A program made the translations under genes and the position numbers. Below are positions 8,165 through 15,906 of a stretch of 64,000 bases of DNA, in pieces. Source of the stretch: Brachybacterium sacelli. GTDB lineage: Bacteria > Actinomycetota > Actinomycetes > Actinomycetales > Dermabacteraceae. Where the stretch lies: assembly GCF_017876545.1 (NCBI RefSeq), contig NZ_JAGIOD010000002.1, positions 682,001 to 746,000 of the forward strand, in the 5' to 3' direction. Each line of letters opens with the position of its first letter. Position 1 is the stretch's first letter. The notes beneath the pieces were generated by a model that saw only the letters and a program-made list of their open reading frames with translations, searched no databases and was not told the origin of the DNA.

Positions 8165-9226
8165 TCAGAGCGCGCGCAGCGCCGGGAGGATGTGCTCGAC
8201 CATCAACGGGGCCAGGCGCGCGCCGGTGCCCGGCTCGTCTACCCGGATCCAGCGGTGGTCGGCCAGCTCGGCCCGCACCGCCAGCGGTTCGGGCAGCTCC
8301 GTGCGGCAGGAGAACACCGTCGAGCGCACCAACGTGTCCGGCTCGTTGGCGGCGACGGCCTCGAACTCACCCAGCGGCTCGAGATCCCGGGGGTCGAGGT
8401 GTACGCCGATCTCCTCGGCGACCTCGCGCACGGCGGCCTCGAGGGCCGTCTCCCCGGGTTCGAGCTTGCCGCCCACCTGCATGTAGGAGCCCGTCCCGCG
8501 CTTGCGCACCGCGAGCACCTCCTCGCCGTGGGGGCCGTGTCGCAGGAAGCTGACGGCCGTGATCCGCAGGACGTCGGGCTCCTGCGCACACGGTCGATGG
8601 GTGGTCTCCGCCTCGGTGAGAGCGGCCAGGGAGCGCAGTCGGCGGACCCCGGATCGCAGACCTTCCGGGCGCATCCCCGCGCGGATCCAGGCTGCGACGT
8701 CCCCGCGCTGGTCCCGGGCGAGCCCCCAGCCGCGGCGCAGCAGTGTCAGCGGCGGCTTGCGGTGTTCGCGCAGGTCCCGCGCCAGGCGCAGGGTGAACAC
8801 CACCGGGGTGGGGCGGTGCAGCACGATCGCGTCGGCCAGCAGACCGGCCGCGGCCAGCGGGGCGATCAGCTCGGCGGCGAAGATGCCCTCGGCGATGATG
8901 ACGGGGGCGTCGCCGGCCTCCAAGCGGGTGGTGCCCGTACGGCGGGAGGCGGAGATCGAGTACTCGGGAACGTCGGCGGCACCGTCGTGGGCGATCGCCG
9001 TGAGCGCCTCGAGCGCGGCCCCGACGTTCCAGGAGGCCGGGTCGTCCCAGTCCACGATGCCGAAGCGTCGCGGCAGTCCCGGATCGTCGTGGTCGCGGTA
9101 GAACTCGTCCAGACCCAGCACGGGAAGGCCCGAGCGCTGGGACATGAGGCCCTTGCCGCTGCCCGAGGGACCGGCGAGCAGAACGATGCGCCGCGGTGGG
9201 CGGGGGCGGGATCCGGGGGCAGTCAC
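8165..9226 (-). CDS. Uridine kinase-like P-loop protein fused to a Nudix hydrolase
   Basis: 353 residues from a GTG start. Residues 14-205 look like an actinobacterial uridine-kinase-like ATPase: P-loop GPSGSGKG (19-26), LDEFYRDHD, IIAEGIF and FTLRLARDLREH. The usual Ser/Thr after the P-loop Lys is Gly26. Residues about 220-350 form a Nudix domain with a complete box: GGKLEPGE, then REVAEEIGV after seven residues. The Nudix part would hydrolyse a nucleoside-diphosphate-X compound such as an oxidised or damaged nucleotide. These are usually separate proteins; here they share one uninterrupted frame. Nucleoside salvage genes surround it. A TAGACT box lies 8 bases before the GTG, so the mRNA may be leaderless. 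Confidence 0.85.
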   Translation of the reverse strand: MTAPGSRPRPPRRIVLLAGPSGSGKGLMSQRSGLPVLGLDEFYRDHDDPGLPRRFGIVDWDDPASWNVGAALEALTAIAHDGAADVPEYSISASRRTGTTRLEAGDAPVIIAEGIFAAELIAPLAAAGLLADAIVLHRPTPVVFTLRLARDLREHRKPPLTLLRRGWGLARDQRGDVAAWIRAGMRPEGLRSGVRRLRSLAALTEAETTHRPCAQEPDVLRITAVSFLRHGPHGEEVLAVRKRGTGSYMQVGGKLEPGETALEAAVREVAEEIGVHLDPRDLEPLGEFEAVAANEPDTLVRSTVFSCRTELPEPLAVRAELADHRWIRVDEPGTGARLAPLMVEHILPALRAL

Positions 9227-9234
9227 GAGCGTCG

Positions 9235-9240
9235 AGTCTA
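9235..9240 (-). promoter_or_regulatory. -10 box of a probable leaderless promoter (kinase-Nudix)
   Basis: TAGACT on the minus strand, 8 bases before the GTG start, fits an actinobacterial -10 (TAnnnT) with transcription beginning at or next to the start codon. No ribosome site or clear -35 is visible. Confidence 0.4.
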
Positions 9241-9293
9241 AGCGGTCCCGGGCACGTCACGCCGCTCAGTAGGGGGTGGCCCGGCCCCTCGTG

Positions 9294-10838
9294 TCATGCG
9301 GCGAGGCCGACGACGCTACGGCAGAGCAGCTCGACGCAGTCCGCCAGACGGAAGCCTGCGCCGCCCGTGGTGGCGGCGATCCGGGCCCCGTCACCGGCGG
9401 GCTCGGACGGCGATGAGGGAGCGGGACGGGTTCGCACGTGCTCGAACATCGCGGGCCACCGGGCCTGGACCGGGGTCCCGCTCTCGTCCACGACCCGGAA
9501 CCTTGGTCCGCCGCGAGCCCGGGGTCGCCGGAGGGGCACGAGACGGAGTCCGCCCTCGTGCACGATCACGTGGTGACGCCGACACACCAGGGCAAGGCCC
9601 TCGATGTCCGTGAGCCCGCCCTGCGACCAGGGCGTCACGTGATGGGCATCCAGATTCCTGCTCTGGTGGCAGCCGGGGAAGCAGCAGGTGCCGTCGCGCA
9701 GCCTCAGCGCGCGACGCTGGGCACGGGAGGCGAGCCGGCGGGCACGACCGAGATGGAGAATCTCGCCGCCCGCGTCGGTGAGGACGATCGCGACGCGGCC
9801 CGTGCAGGCGAGGCGTTCCGCGGTACGGGTCTCGAGCGATCCGCCGCCGACGACGCCGCATCGCTGGGGCGTTCCCGAGGGAACGCGCCCGGCGTCTGCA
9901 TCGGTGAGATGTTCGGGGTTCGCCGCGGGACCGTCGTGGACCAGGGCCGAGGCGTCGACCTGCACCACGACCAGGTGGCGGTCCTCTCCGGAGCGATCCC
10001 CGGGCGCAGCGGCGAGGAACCCCCGGGCGACTTCGTGGACGGCATCGGCGCGGCGCTGGGCGAGGGTGGGGGCAGTGGTCGCGCGGGCGTCCTCGGCGGC
10101 AGCGACGTCGGCTTCGGCTTCGGCGAGAGTGTCCTCGCTTGCGGGATGCCCCGCGTGCTCGTCCGCGAGCTCGACCGAGGGCTCGTCAGTTCGCTCGACC
10201 GAGGGAACGGCGGTCCCGTCCCGTTGCAGCGCGGTCTCGAGGGCGGTGATCATCTCGGCGCCGGCTTCCGCGGGGAGCACGGCACGGATCTCGACCATTC
10301 CGTCCTCCCGGGTGCGCCAGCGGGCCTCGCGCACGGCGTCCTGGCCCAGGCGGCTGCCGTCGATCGCCCGGAACGAGGAGACTGCGCGAGCCAGCTGGGA
10401 GGCCGTCGTGCAGCGCGCCAGCTCGACCAGCTGCTCCTCCTCGACGCGGTCGGCGACCCGGGTCATCTCCCGCACCTTCGAGTAGGAGAGCCGACCGGCG
10501 CGGAACTCCGCGACCGTGCGCGGCATCGACGGCAGGGCGCGCGCCACCCTCACGTGCTCGCGTGCAGTGCCCGGCGACATCGAGCAGGACCAGGCCAGCC
10601 AGTGTGCCGTGGACTTGAGCCCGACGAACCAGCCCACCCCTTCGCGGGCATCGAAGTCGGCGAGCATCAGCAGCAGCTCGCAGGTTGCCTCGGCGAGGTG
10701 CGCCGCCTGCCGCTGGATCCGTTCCCCGAGGCTCTCGGCGTCGGCCCGCGCGAGACGCCCGGGACCAGCGGGGGAGGGCATATCGGCGGCGGGGTCGTGG
10801 TCGTGGTCGTGGGCGGAGGACGGCGGGACGCGGGACAT
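9294..10838 (-). CDS. DUF222 / HNH endonuclease domain protein (13E12 repeat family)
   Basis: 514 residues. The N-terminus is His/Asp-rich (HDHDHD). A helical DUF222 domain follows (about 30-330), including [20 protein letters not shown] and [15 protein letters not shown]-terminal HNH nuclease motif ends it: [20 protein letters not shown], then LALVCRRHH. Such proteins are abundant multi-copy families in actinobacteria (13E12 in mycobacteria); their role is unknown, with nuclease activity and mobility suspected. A GTTCCC-GA-GGGAAC palindrome at 9871-9884 lies in its variable linker (VPSGT). It interrupts the nucleoside-salvage genes, so it may have been inserted. Confidence 0.88.
   Translation of the reverse strand: MSRVPPSSAHDHDHDPAADMPSPAGPGRLARADAESLGERIQRQAAHLAEATCELLLMLADFDAREGVGWFVGLKSTAHWLAWSCSMSPGTAREHVRVARALPSMPRTVAEFRAGRLSYSKVREMTRVADRVEEEQLVELARCTTASQLARAVSSFRAIDGSRLGQDAVREARWRTREDGMVEIRAVLPAEAGAEMITALETALQRDGTAVPSVERTDEPSVELADEHAGHPASEDTLAEAEADVAAAEDARATTAPTLAQRRADAVHEVARGFLAAAPGDRSGEDRHLVVVQVDASALVHDGPAANPEHLTDADAGRVPSGTPQRCGVVGGGSLETRTAERLACTGRVAIVLTDAGGEILHLGRARRLASRAQRRALRLRDGTCCFPGCHQSRNLDAHHVTPWSQGGLTDIEGLALVCRRHHVIVHEGGLRLVPLRRPRARGGPRFRVVDESGTPVQARWPAMFEHVRTRPAPSSPSEPAGDGARIAATTGGAGFRLADCVELLCRSVVGLAA
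9869..9886. repeat. Palindromic repeat family member inside the HNH gene
   Basis: GCGTTCCC-GA-GGGAACGC has 8-base arms around a non-symmetrical GA centre. The arms match the GTTCCC/GGGAAC core of the perfect palindromes at 8133, 11846 and 48831. On the coding strand it encodes Val-Pro-Ser-Gly-Thr in a linker between domains. Confidence 0.6.
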
Positions 10839-11012
10839 GACGGCGGCTCCATCTGCAGGGCGATGACGTGCCCACGAGCACAGCAGCCGACTCGAGAGCC
10901 GGGAAGGACCGAGTCACGGGATGGGGACGAGCACCCCTTGTGGAGGAAGGACCCTCTGAGCTTCGTGACCCGATCGTCGCCGCGGCGGATGCGGAGTGTC
11001 GGGGCACTCTGC

Positions 11013-11018
11013 CAGGAT
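11013..11018 (+). promoter_or_regulatory. -10-like box of a possible leaderless promoter (deoC)
   Basis: CAGGAT lies 6 bases before the deoC ATG. It matches five of six positions of TANNAT-type -10 boxes, and no ribosome site is seen. It lies in the 186-base divergent gap between the HNH gene and deoC, which otherwise shows nothing definite. Confidence 0.3.
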
Positions 11019-11024
11019 CGCCCC

Positions 11025-11690
11025 ATGACGACTTCCGACCGCGCTCAGTTCGCCGCCCTCATCGATCACACCCTCCTCAAGCCCGAGGCCACCCGGGACG
11101 ACGTCACCGCACAGCTGCGCGAGGCCGAGGAGCTGGGCACCTACTCGGTGTGCATCTCCCCCTCGATGCTCCCGGTCCGGACCTCGGTCAAGGTGGCGAC
11201 GGTCTGCGGCTTCCCCTCCGGCCAGCACGCCCCGGCGATCAAGGCCGCCGAGGCCGCCGATTCCGTGGCCAAGGGGGCCGACGAGGTCGATATGGTCCTC
11301 AATGTCGGGCTCGCCCGGGCCGGCGAGTACGCCGCCGTCGAGGACGAGATCCGTGCGGTGCGGGAGACCGCACCGTCGCCGGTCGTCCTGAAGGTGATCA
11401 TCGAGTCCGCAGCCCTGACCGACGAGCAGATCGTCGCCGTCTGCGAGGCCGCCGAACGCGCCGGGGCCGACTTCGTGAAGACGTCCACCGGTTTCCATCC
11501 CGACGGTGGTGCCACCGAGCACGCCGTGCAGCTCATGCGACGCACCGTCGGCGACCGGCTCGGGGTCAAGGCCTCCGGCGGGATCCGCACCCGCGAGGCG
11601 GCCGAGGCGATGGTCGCCGCCGGCGCGAGTCGCCTGGGGCTGTCCTCCTCGCGGGCGATCCTCGAGGGCGGCACCGGCACCGGGTACTGA
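11025..11690 (+). CDS. deoC: Deoxyribose-phosphate aldolase
   Basis: 221 residues, standard class I aldolase length. It splits 2-deoxyribose-5-phosphate into acetaldehyde and glyceraldehyde-3-phosphate, the last step of deoxynucleoside catabolism. The Schiff-base Lys is Lys152 in VKTSTGF and the second active-site Lys is Lys182 in VKASGGIR. The acidic loop [10 protein letters not shown] contains the catalytic Asp89. The C-terminal Tyr221 that contacts substrate in family members is present. The start was taken at ATG 11025, where homology begins ([15 protein letters not shown]). It faces pmmB, with 65 bases between. Confidence 0.95.
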   Translation: MTTSDRAQFAALIDHTLLKPEATRDDVTAQLREAEELGTYSVCISPSMLPVRTSVKVATVCGFPSGQHAPAIKAAEAADSVAKGADEVDMVLNVGLARAGEYAAVEDEIRAVRETAPSPVVLKVIIESAALTDEQIVAVCEAAERAGADFVKTSTGFHPDGGATEHAVQLMRRTVGDRLGVKASGGIRTREAAEAMVAAGASRLGLSSSRAILEGGTGTGY

Positions 11691-11730
11691 CCGGGAGCAC
11701 GGAGGCCTGAGCCGGGCGCCGCGCTGTTCG

Positions 11731-11786
11731 GGCCTGGCCGAGCACCTCGCGCAGCTCAGGCCTGGCCGAGCACCTCGCGCAGCTCA
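11731..11786. repeat. 28-bp perfect tandem duplication at the 3' end of pmmB
   Basis: A 28-base unit beginning GGCCTGGCCGAGC occurs at 11731-11758 and again, adjacent and identical, at 11759-11786. The right copy encodes the last residues of the mutase (ELREVLGQA). The mutase stop codon is made by the first bases of the left copy. 28 is not a multiple of three, so the duplication itself created the present stop. Confidence 0.9.
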
Positions 11787-13507
11787 CCGTTCAGCTGCTC
11801 CAGGCGCTCGCCGGATCGGGCCCGGATGCTCGTCATCTCCGCCCGGGACGTTCCCGCGGGAACGTCCTGGACCACCTCGAGATAGCACTTGAGCTTGGGC
11901 TCGGTGCCCGAGGGACGGACCACCACCCGGGTGTCGTCGGCGCTGCGCAGGAGCAGGCCCTCGGTCGGCGGCAGTCCGGTGGTCCCGACCGAGCCCTGCG
12001 AGAGGTCCTCGGTGGTGGTGACCGCCGAGCCGAGCAGATGGGTCGGCGGGGCGGTGCGCAGCTGTTTCATCATCGCGGGGATCCGTGCGAGGTCCTCGAC
12101 CCGGATCGACAGCTGGGAGGTCGCGAACAGCCCGTGCACCGCGGCGAGCTCGTCCAGGCGGTCGATCAGCGTCGTGCCCTCCGCTCTCGCGAGGGCGGCC
12201 ATCTCGGCGACCATGAGCGCGGCGGAGAGCCCGTCCTTGTCACGCACCACCTCGGGCAGCACGCAGTATCCGATCGCCTCCTCGTAACCGTAGACGATGC
12301 CCTCGGCCCGGGCGATCCACTTGAAGCCGGTCAGCGTCGTCGCGGGCTCGCGGCCCGCCTGCTGCGCCACCCGGTCCAGCCAGCGACTGGAGACGAGGGA
12401 GCGGGCGAGGACCCCGTCGTACCCGTGGTGACGGATCAGGTGATCACCGAGCAAGACGCCCAGCTCGTCGCCCGTCAGCATCCGCCAGTCACCCCGGTGC
12501 GCATCGTGCACGGCGGCGGCGCACCGATCGGCATCGGGATCGTTGGCGATCACCACATCGGCCTCGACCGTGCGCGCCAACTCGAGAGCGAGGTCGATCG
12601 CGCCCGGCTCCTCCGGATTCGGGAAGGAGACGGTCGGGAAGTCCGGGTCGGGGTCGGCCTGCTTGGCGACCGGGTGCACCTCGGGGAAGCCGGTGCGGTG
12701 CAGCGCCGCCAGCGCCGTCTCGGTGCCGACGCCGTGCATCGCGGTGTGCACGATCCGCACGTCCCGCGGCCCCTCCGGATCCGGCAGCGCGCAGATCGCC
12801 GCGAGGTAGTCCTCGCGCAGACCCTCGCCCAGCTGATCCCAGCCGCCGGCGGCGACGGGGATCGCGAGAACGGGGCCGACGGCGGCGATGCGGGCGGCGA
12901 TCTGTCCGTCCGAGGGCGGCACGATCTGCACGCCGCGGCCGTCCTCCTCCGCGGCGCGTCCGCCGAGGTAGACCTTGTAGCCGTTGTCGGCCGGCGGGTT
13001 GTGGCTGGCGGTGACGACGATGCCCGCGTCGGCCTCGAGGTGCCGCACCGCGAAGGCCACCAGCGGGGTGGGGCCGAACCGCTCGAGCAGGTGGACGCGG
13101 CAGCCCGCCGCGGTGAGGATCGCCGCCGAGGTCTCGGCGAAGTCCTGGGAGCGGTAGCGGGCGTCGTAGCCGATCACGACGGCAGGCGACTCGATCCCGA
13201 GGTCGCCGAGCAGGTGGTCGGCGAGTCCCCGTGCGGCGCGGGAGACCACGGCGAGGTTCATCCGGTGCGGACCGGGCCCCATCCGCCCCCGCAGACCGGC
13301 CGTGCCGAACTGGAGATCGGCGGAGAAGGCGTCGGTGAGCTCGTCGATCGCCGGGCCGTCCCCGGCGCGGGCCTGCTCGAGCAGGGAGGTCAGCGCCGAG
13401 CGGGTCGCCGGATTGGGGTCGTCCGCGATCCAGGCCTCCGCGCGCTCGTGCAGCGTCGGTCCCGGATCCGCGGGGGCGGGGGAGCCTGCGTCCTGGGGAG
13501 GCATCAC
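11756..13507 (-). CDS. pmmB: Phospho-sugar mutase (phosphopentomutase/phosphomannomutase type)
   Basis: 583 residues of the alpha-D-phosphohexomutase superfamily. QFGTAGLRGRMGPGP is at 66-80, the phosphoserine loop TASHNPP carries Ser168, the metal loop is DPDADR, and the phosphate-binding loop GTEPKLKCY is near the C-terminus. Mycobacterial pmmB lies beside the PNP gene. Here it overlaps punA by 4 bases (GTGA) and sits among deoA, deoC and cdd, so interconversion of pentose-1- and pentose-5-phosphates is the likely physiological role (inference). An alternative start is the ATG one codon later. The 22-bp palindrome at 11846-11867 encodes VPAGT in its variable C-terminal segment. Confidence 0.9.
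   Translation of the reverse strand: MMPPQDAGSPAPADPGPTLHERAEAWIADDPNPATRSALTSLLEQARAGDGPAIDELTDAFSADLQFGTAGLRGRMGPGPHRMNLAVVSRAARGLADHLLGDLGIESPAVVIGYDARYRSQDFAETSAAILTAAGCRVHLLERFGPTPLVAFAVRHLEADAGIVVTASHNPPADNGYKVYLGGRAAEEDGRGVQIVPPSDGQIAARIAAVGPVLAIPVAAGGWDQLGEGLREDYLAAICALPDPEGPRDVRIVHTAMHGVGTETALAALHRTGFPEVHPVAKQADPDPDFPTVSFPNPEEPGAIDLALELARTVEADVVIANDPDADRCAAAVHDAHRGDWRMLTGDELGVLLGDHLIRHHGYDGVLARSLVSSRWLDRVAQQAGREPATTLTGFKWIARAEGIVYGYEEAIGYCVLPEVVRDKDGLSAALMVAEMAALARAEGTTLIDRLDELAAVHGLFATSQLSIRVEDLARIPAMMKQLRTAPPTHLLGSAVTTTEDLSQGSVGTTGLPPTEGLLLRSADDTRVVVRPSGTEPKLKCYLEVVQDVPAGTSRAEMTSIRARSGERLEQLNGELREVLGQA
11846..11867. repeat. Perfect 22-bp palindrome, copy A
   Basis: GGACGTTCCCG followed directly by its reverse complement, identical over all 22 bases to the copy at 48831-48852. 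It lies within the pmmB coding sequence, in frame as Asp-Val-Pro-Ala-Gly-Thr-Ser, in a segment not conserved in the family. Repetition at this length is far beyond chance. Confidence 0.85.
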
Positions 13508-14334
13508 GCGCTCGCCCCACCGGTGATGCGGCGGACGGTCTCGGCGAGCAGGGACGAGATCCGCGGGCCCGCGTCCCGGCCGGCCTCGAGGACCTCCTGG
13601 TGGCTGAGGGCCTGTGCGCTGATGCCCGCGGCCCGGTTCGTCACCAGGGAGATGCCCAGCAGGTCCATCCCGGCCTCGCGGGCGGCGATCGCCTCGAGCG
13701 CGGTGGACATGCCGACCAGGTGCGCGCCGATCGTCCTGGCCATCTGCACCTCGGCCGGGGTTTCGTACGTCGGCCCCTGGAACTGCATGTACACCCCTTC
13801 GTCGAGGCTCGGGTCGACCTCCCGGGCGATGTCCCGCAGCGCCGGGGTGTACAGATCGGTGAGGTCGACGAAGTTCGCGCCCGCCAGCGGGGTGGCGCCG
13901 GTGAAGTTGATCTGGTCGGAGATGAGCACCGGCGTGCCGGGCGCCCAGGAGGGGTCGATCCCTCCGCAGCCGTTGGTCAGCACCATGGTCCGGGCGCCGG
14001 TCGCGGCGGCGGTGCGCACCCCGTGCACCACGGCGTCGACGCCGGCCCCTTCGTAGAAGTGGGTACGGGCGCCGAGGACCAGGGCGCGGGCCCCGCTGCC
14101 CTCGAGGCGGACCGAGCGGAGGGTGCCGACGTGCCCGGCGACCGCCGGGGGCCGGAACCCGGGGACGGTGGTGGCATCGGCCTGCCAGACGGTCTCGCCG
14201 AGCAGATCCGCGGCACCGGACCAGCCCGACCCCAGCACCAGGGCGAGGTCGTGGGAGGCGACGCCGCTGGCCTCGGCGATCGCGGCGGCGGCGTCGCGGG
14301 CGAGCAGGTACGGGTCGGAGGGGGTCTCAGTCAT
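13504..14334 (-). CDS. punA: Purine nucleoside phosphorylase (trimeric type)
   Basis: 276 residues. Start ATG 14334 is where homology begins (DPYLLARDAAAAIAEASG). The enzyme phosphorolyses inosine and guanosine and their deoxy forms. Seen motifs are the phosphate loop LGSGWSGAA, HFYEGAG, the purine-site LTNGCGGID, STALEAIAAREAGM, and VTNRAAG, whose Asn binds the 6-oxopurine in this family. It is the first gene of a two-gene unit with pmmB. TACCTT lies 6 bases before the ATG on the minus strand and no ribosome site is visible, suggesting leaderless transcription. Confidence 0.94.
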   Translation of the reverse strand: MTETPSDPYLLARDAAAAIAEASGVASHDLALVLGSGWSGAADLLGETVWQADATTVPGFRPPAVAGHVGTLRSVRLEGSGARALVLGARTHFYEGAGVDAVVHGVRTAAATGARTMVLTNGCGGIDPSWAPGTPVLISDQINFTGATPLAGANFVDLTDLYTPALRDIAREVDPSLDEGVYMQFQGPTYETPAEVQMARTIGAHLVGMSTALEAIAAREAGMDLLGISLVTNRAAGISAQALSHQEVLEAGRDAGPRISSLLAETVRRITGGASA

Positions 14335-14340
14335 GGATCG

Positions 14341-14346
14341 AAGGTA
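14341..14346 (-). promoter_or_regulatory. -10 box of a probable leaderless promoter (punA)
   Basis: TACCTT on the minus strand lies 6 bases before the punA ATG, in the 81-base divergent gap shared with lpdA. The spacing puts the transcription start at or within a base or two of the start codon. Confidence 0.45.
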
Positions 14347-14402
14347 ACGCAGGCCGCTGCTTCCACGCCGCAGAAACGGTCCCCGACCTCGGCGCGGTGG
14401 GC

Positions 14403-14408
14403 CACAAT
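14403..14408 (+). promoter_or_regulatory. -10-like box of a possible leaderless promoter (lpdA)
   Basis: CACAAT followed by 7 bases and the GTG at 14416. The geometry matches other genes in the window, but the hexamer deviates at its first position. It supports GTG 14416 over the in-frame ATG at 14407. Confidence 0.3.
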
Positions 14409-14415
14409 GGAGGGC

Positions 14416-15882
14416 GTGAGCGATCCCAGCACCGCCCTCCCCTCGGACCCCCATCGAGTCACCAGCGCCGGTGGCAGCACGAGGGTCGTGATCGTCGGCG
14501 GCGGACCCGGGGGCTACGAGGCCGCGCTGGCCGCCGCCCGTCTCGGCGCGGACACGGTGCTGATCGAGGAGCGGGGCGTCGGGGGCGCTGCCGTGCTCAC
14601 CGACGTCGTCCCCTCCAAGACCCTCATCGCCACGGCCGACGTGCTCGACGTCGTCGGCACCTCCCAGGAGCTCGGGATCCGTGACGCCGACAGCGGTTCC
14701 GCACCCGGTGCCGGGACCCTGGACGTCGACCTCGGTGCCGTCAACGAGCGCGTCCAGCGCCTCGCCGCCGCGCAGTCCGAGGACATCCGCTCCAGCGTCC
14801 GCGACGCCGGGGTGCGCATCCTCGAGGGTCGGGGCCGCCTGACCGGACCCTCCGAGGTCGAGGTCCTGGACGCCGACGGCGCGAGGACGGAGAAGCTCGG
14901 GGCCGACGTGATCCTGCTGGCCGTGGGGGCCCGGCCCCGGGAGCTGGAGTCCGCTCCCTCCGATGGGGAGCGGATCCTGAGCTGGACCCAGCTCTACGCG
15001 CTGGACCGCCTGCCGGAGCACCTGATCGTCGTCGGCTCCGGCGTGACCGGTGCCGAGTTCGCCAGCGCCTACCGGGCGCTGGGCAGCGAGGTCACCCTGG
15101 TCTCCTCCCGCGAGAAGGTCCTGCCCGGCACCGACGTCGACGCGGCCGACGTGCTCGAGGACGCCTTCGCCCGTCGCGGCGTGCACGTGCGCTCCCGCTC
15201 CCGGGCGGCCTCCGCACGCCGCGAGGGCGACGGGGTCGTGGTGGGCCTCACCTCGGGCGAGGAGATCGCCGGCAGCCACGTGCTGATGGCACTGGGCGGG
15301 ATCCCGTGGACCGCCGACCTCGGTTTGGAGGAGGTGGGCGTGCGGGTGAAGGACTCGGGCCACATCGACACCGACCGGGTCTCGCGCACCTCCGTGCGCG
15401 GCATCTACGCCGCCGGCGACTGCACGGGCGTGTACCCGCTGGCCTCGGTCGCCGCCATGCAAGGGCGCATCGCCATGCACCATGCCCTGGGCGAGGCGGT
15501 CTCCCCGCTGATCTCCGCGCAGGTCTCCTCGGCGATCTTCACCAGTCCGGAGATCGCCGTGGTCGGGGTGAGCGAGCAGGACGTGAAGGACGGTGTCGTC
15601 GCCGGTGAGGTGCTCACCCTCGCGCTGGACACCAATCCCCGCGCGAAGATGCAGGGGCTGACCGAGGGGTTCGTGAAGCTCGTCGTGCGCCCCGGTTCCC
15701 ACACCGTGCTCGGCGCGGTGGTGGTCTCCCCGAGGGCGAGCGAGCTGATCCTGCCCTACACCCTCGCCGTCGCCCACCGCCTCACCGCGGACCAGGTCGC
15801 CGGGACCTCGACCGTCTACCCCTCGCTGACCGGCTCGCTCGCGGAGGTGGCGCGACGGGCGACGATCACCGTCGCCCGCTGA
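14416..15882 (+). CDS. lpdA: LpdA-type NAD(P)H:quinone oxidoreductase-like flavoprotein
   Basis: 488 residues of the pyridine nucleotide-disulfide oxidoreductase family, closest in pattern to mycobacterial LpdA (Rv3303c). The FAD motif is VVIVGGGPGGYEAA, the NAD(P) motif VVGSGVTGAEFASAY, the second FAD segment GIYAAGDCTGVYPLASVAAM. The dimerisation domain contains AVVGVSEQDV. The redox disulfide of true lipoamide dehydrogenases is absent: the segment reads GGAAVLTDVVPSKT with no Cys. It therefore cannot be a dithiol enzyme and should pass electrons from NAD(P)H to quinones or similar acceptors. An ATG at 14407 is an alternative start. Confidence 0.9.
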   Translation: MSDPSTALPSDPHRVTSAGGSTRVVIVGGGPGGYEAALAAARLGADTVLIEERGVGGAAVLTDVVPSKTLIATADVLDVVGTSQELGIRDADSGSAPGAGTLDVDLGAVNERVQRLAAAQSEDIRSSVRDAGVRILEGRGRLTGPSEVEVLDADGARTEKLGADVILLAVGARPRELESAPSDGERILSWTQLYALDRLPEHLIVVGSGVTGAEFASAYRALGSEVTLVSSREKVLPGTDVDAADVLEDAFARRGVHVRSRSRAASARREGDGVVVGLTSGEEIAGSHVLMALGGIPWTADLGLEEVGVRVKDSGHIDTDRVSRTSVRGIYAAGDCTGVYPLASVAAMQGRIAMHHALGEAVSPLISAQVSSAIFTSPEIAVVGVSEQDVKDGVVAGEVLTLALDTNPRAKMQGLTEGFVKLVVRPGSHTVLGAVVVSPRASELILPYTLAVAHRLTADQVAGTSTVYPSLTGSLAEVARRATITVAR

Positions 15883-15906
15883 TCCGGCACCAGGGGCCGA
15901 GGCCCG

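Noticed and set aside
9294..10838. DUF222/HNH gene as an intact mobile element or homing endonuclease
   Set aside because: No terminal inverted repeats, target-site duplication, integrase or interrupted host gene could be found. It is a common stand-alone actinobacterial family.
11846..11867. Palindrome family as parS or LexA sites
   Set aside because: Actinobacterial parS resembles GTTTCACGTGAAAC and LexA boxes have GAAC...GTTC polarity. The repeat here is GTTCCC-GC-GGGAAC, with neither the CACGTG centre nor the LexA arm order.
12038..14056. Long plus-strand open frame opposite pmmB and punA
   Set aside because: Its translation shows no domain and mirrors the conserved minus-strand enzymes; it is a compositional shadow.
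15893..15904. GGGCC-GA-GGCCC between lpdA and accA3 as a terminator
   Set aside because: Only a 5-bp stem with a 2-base loop; too weak to annotate.
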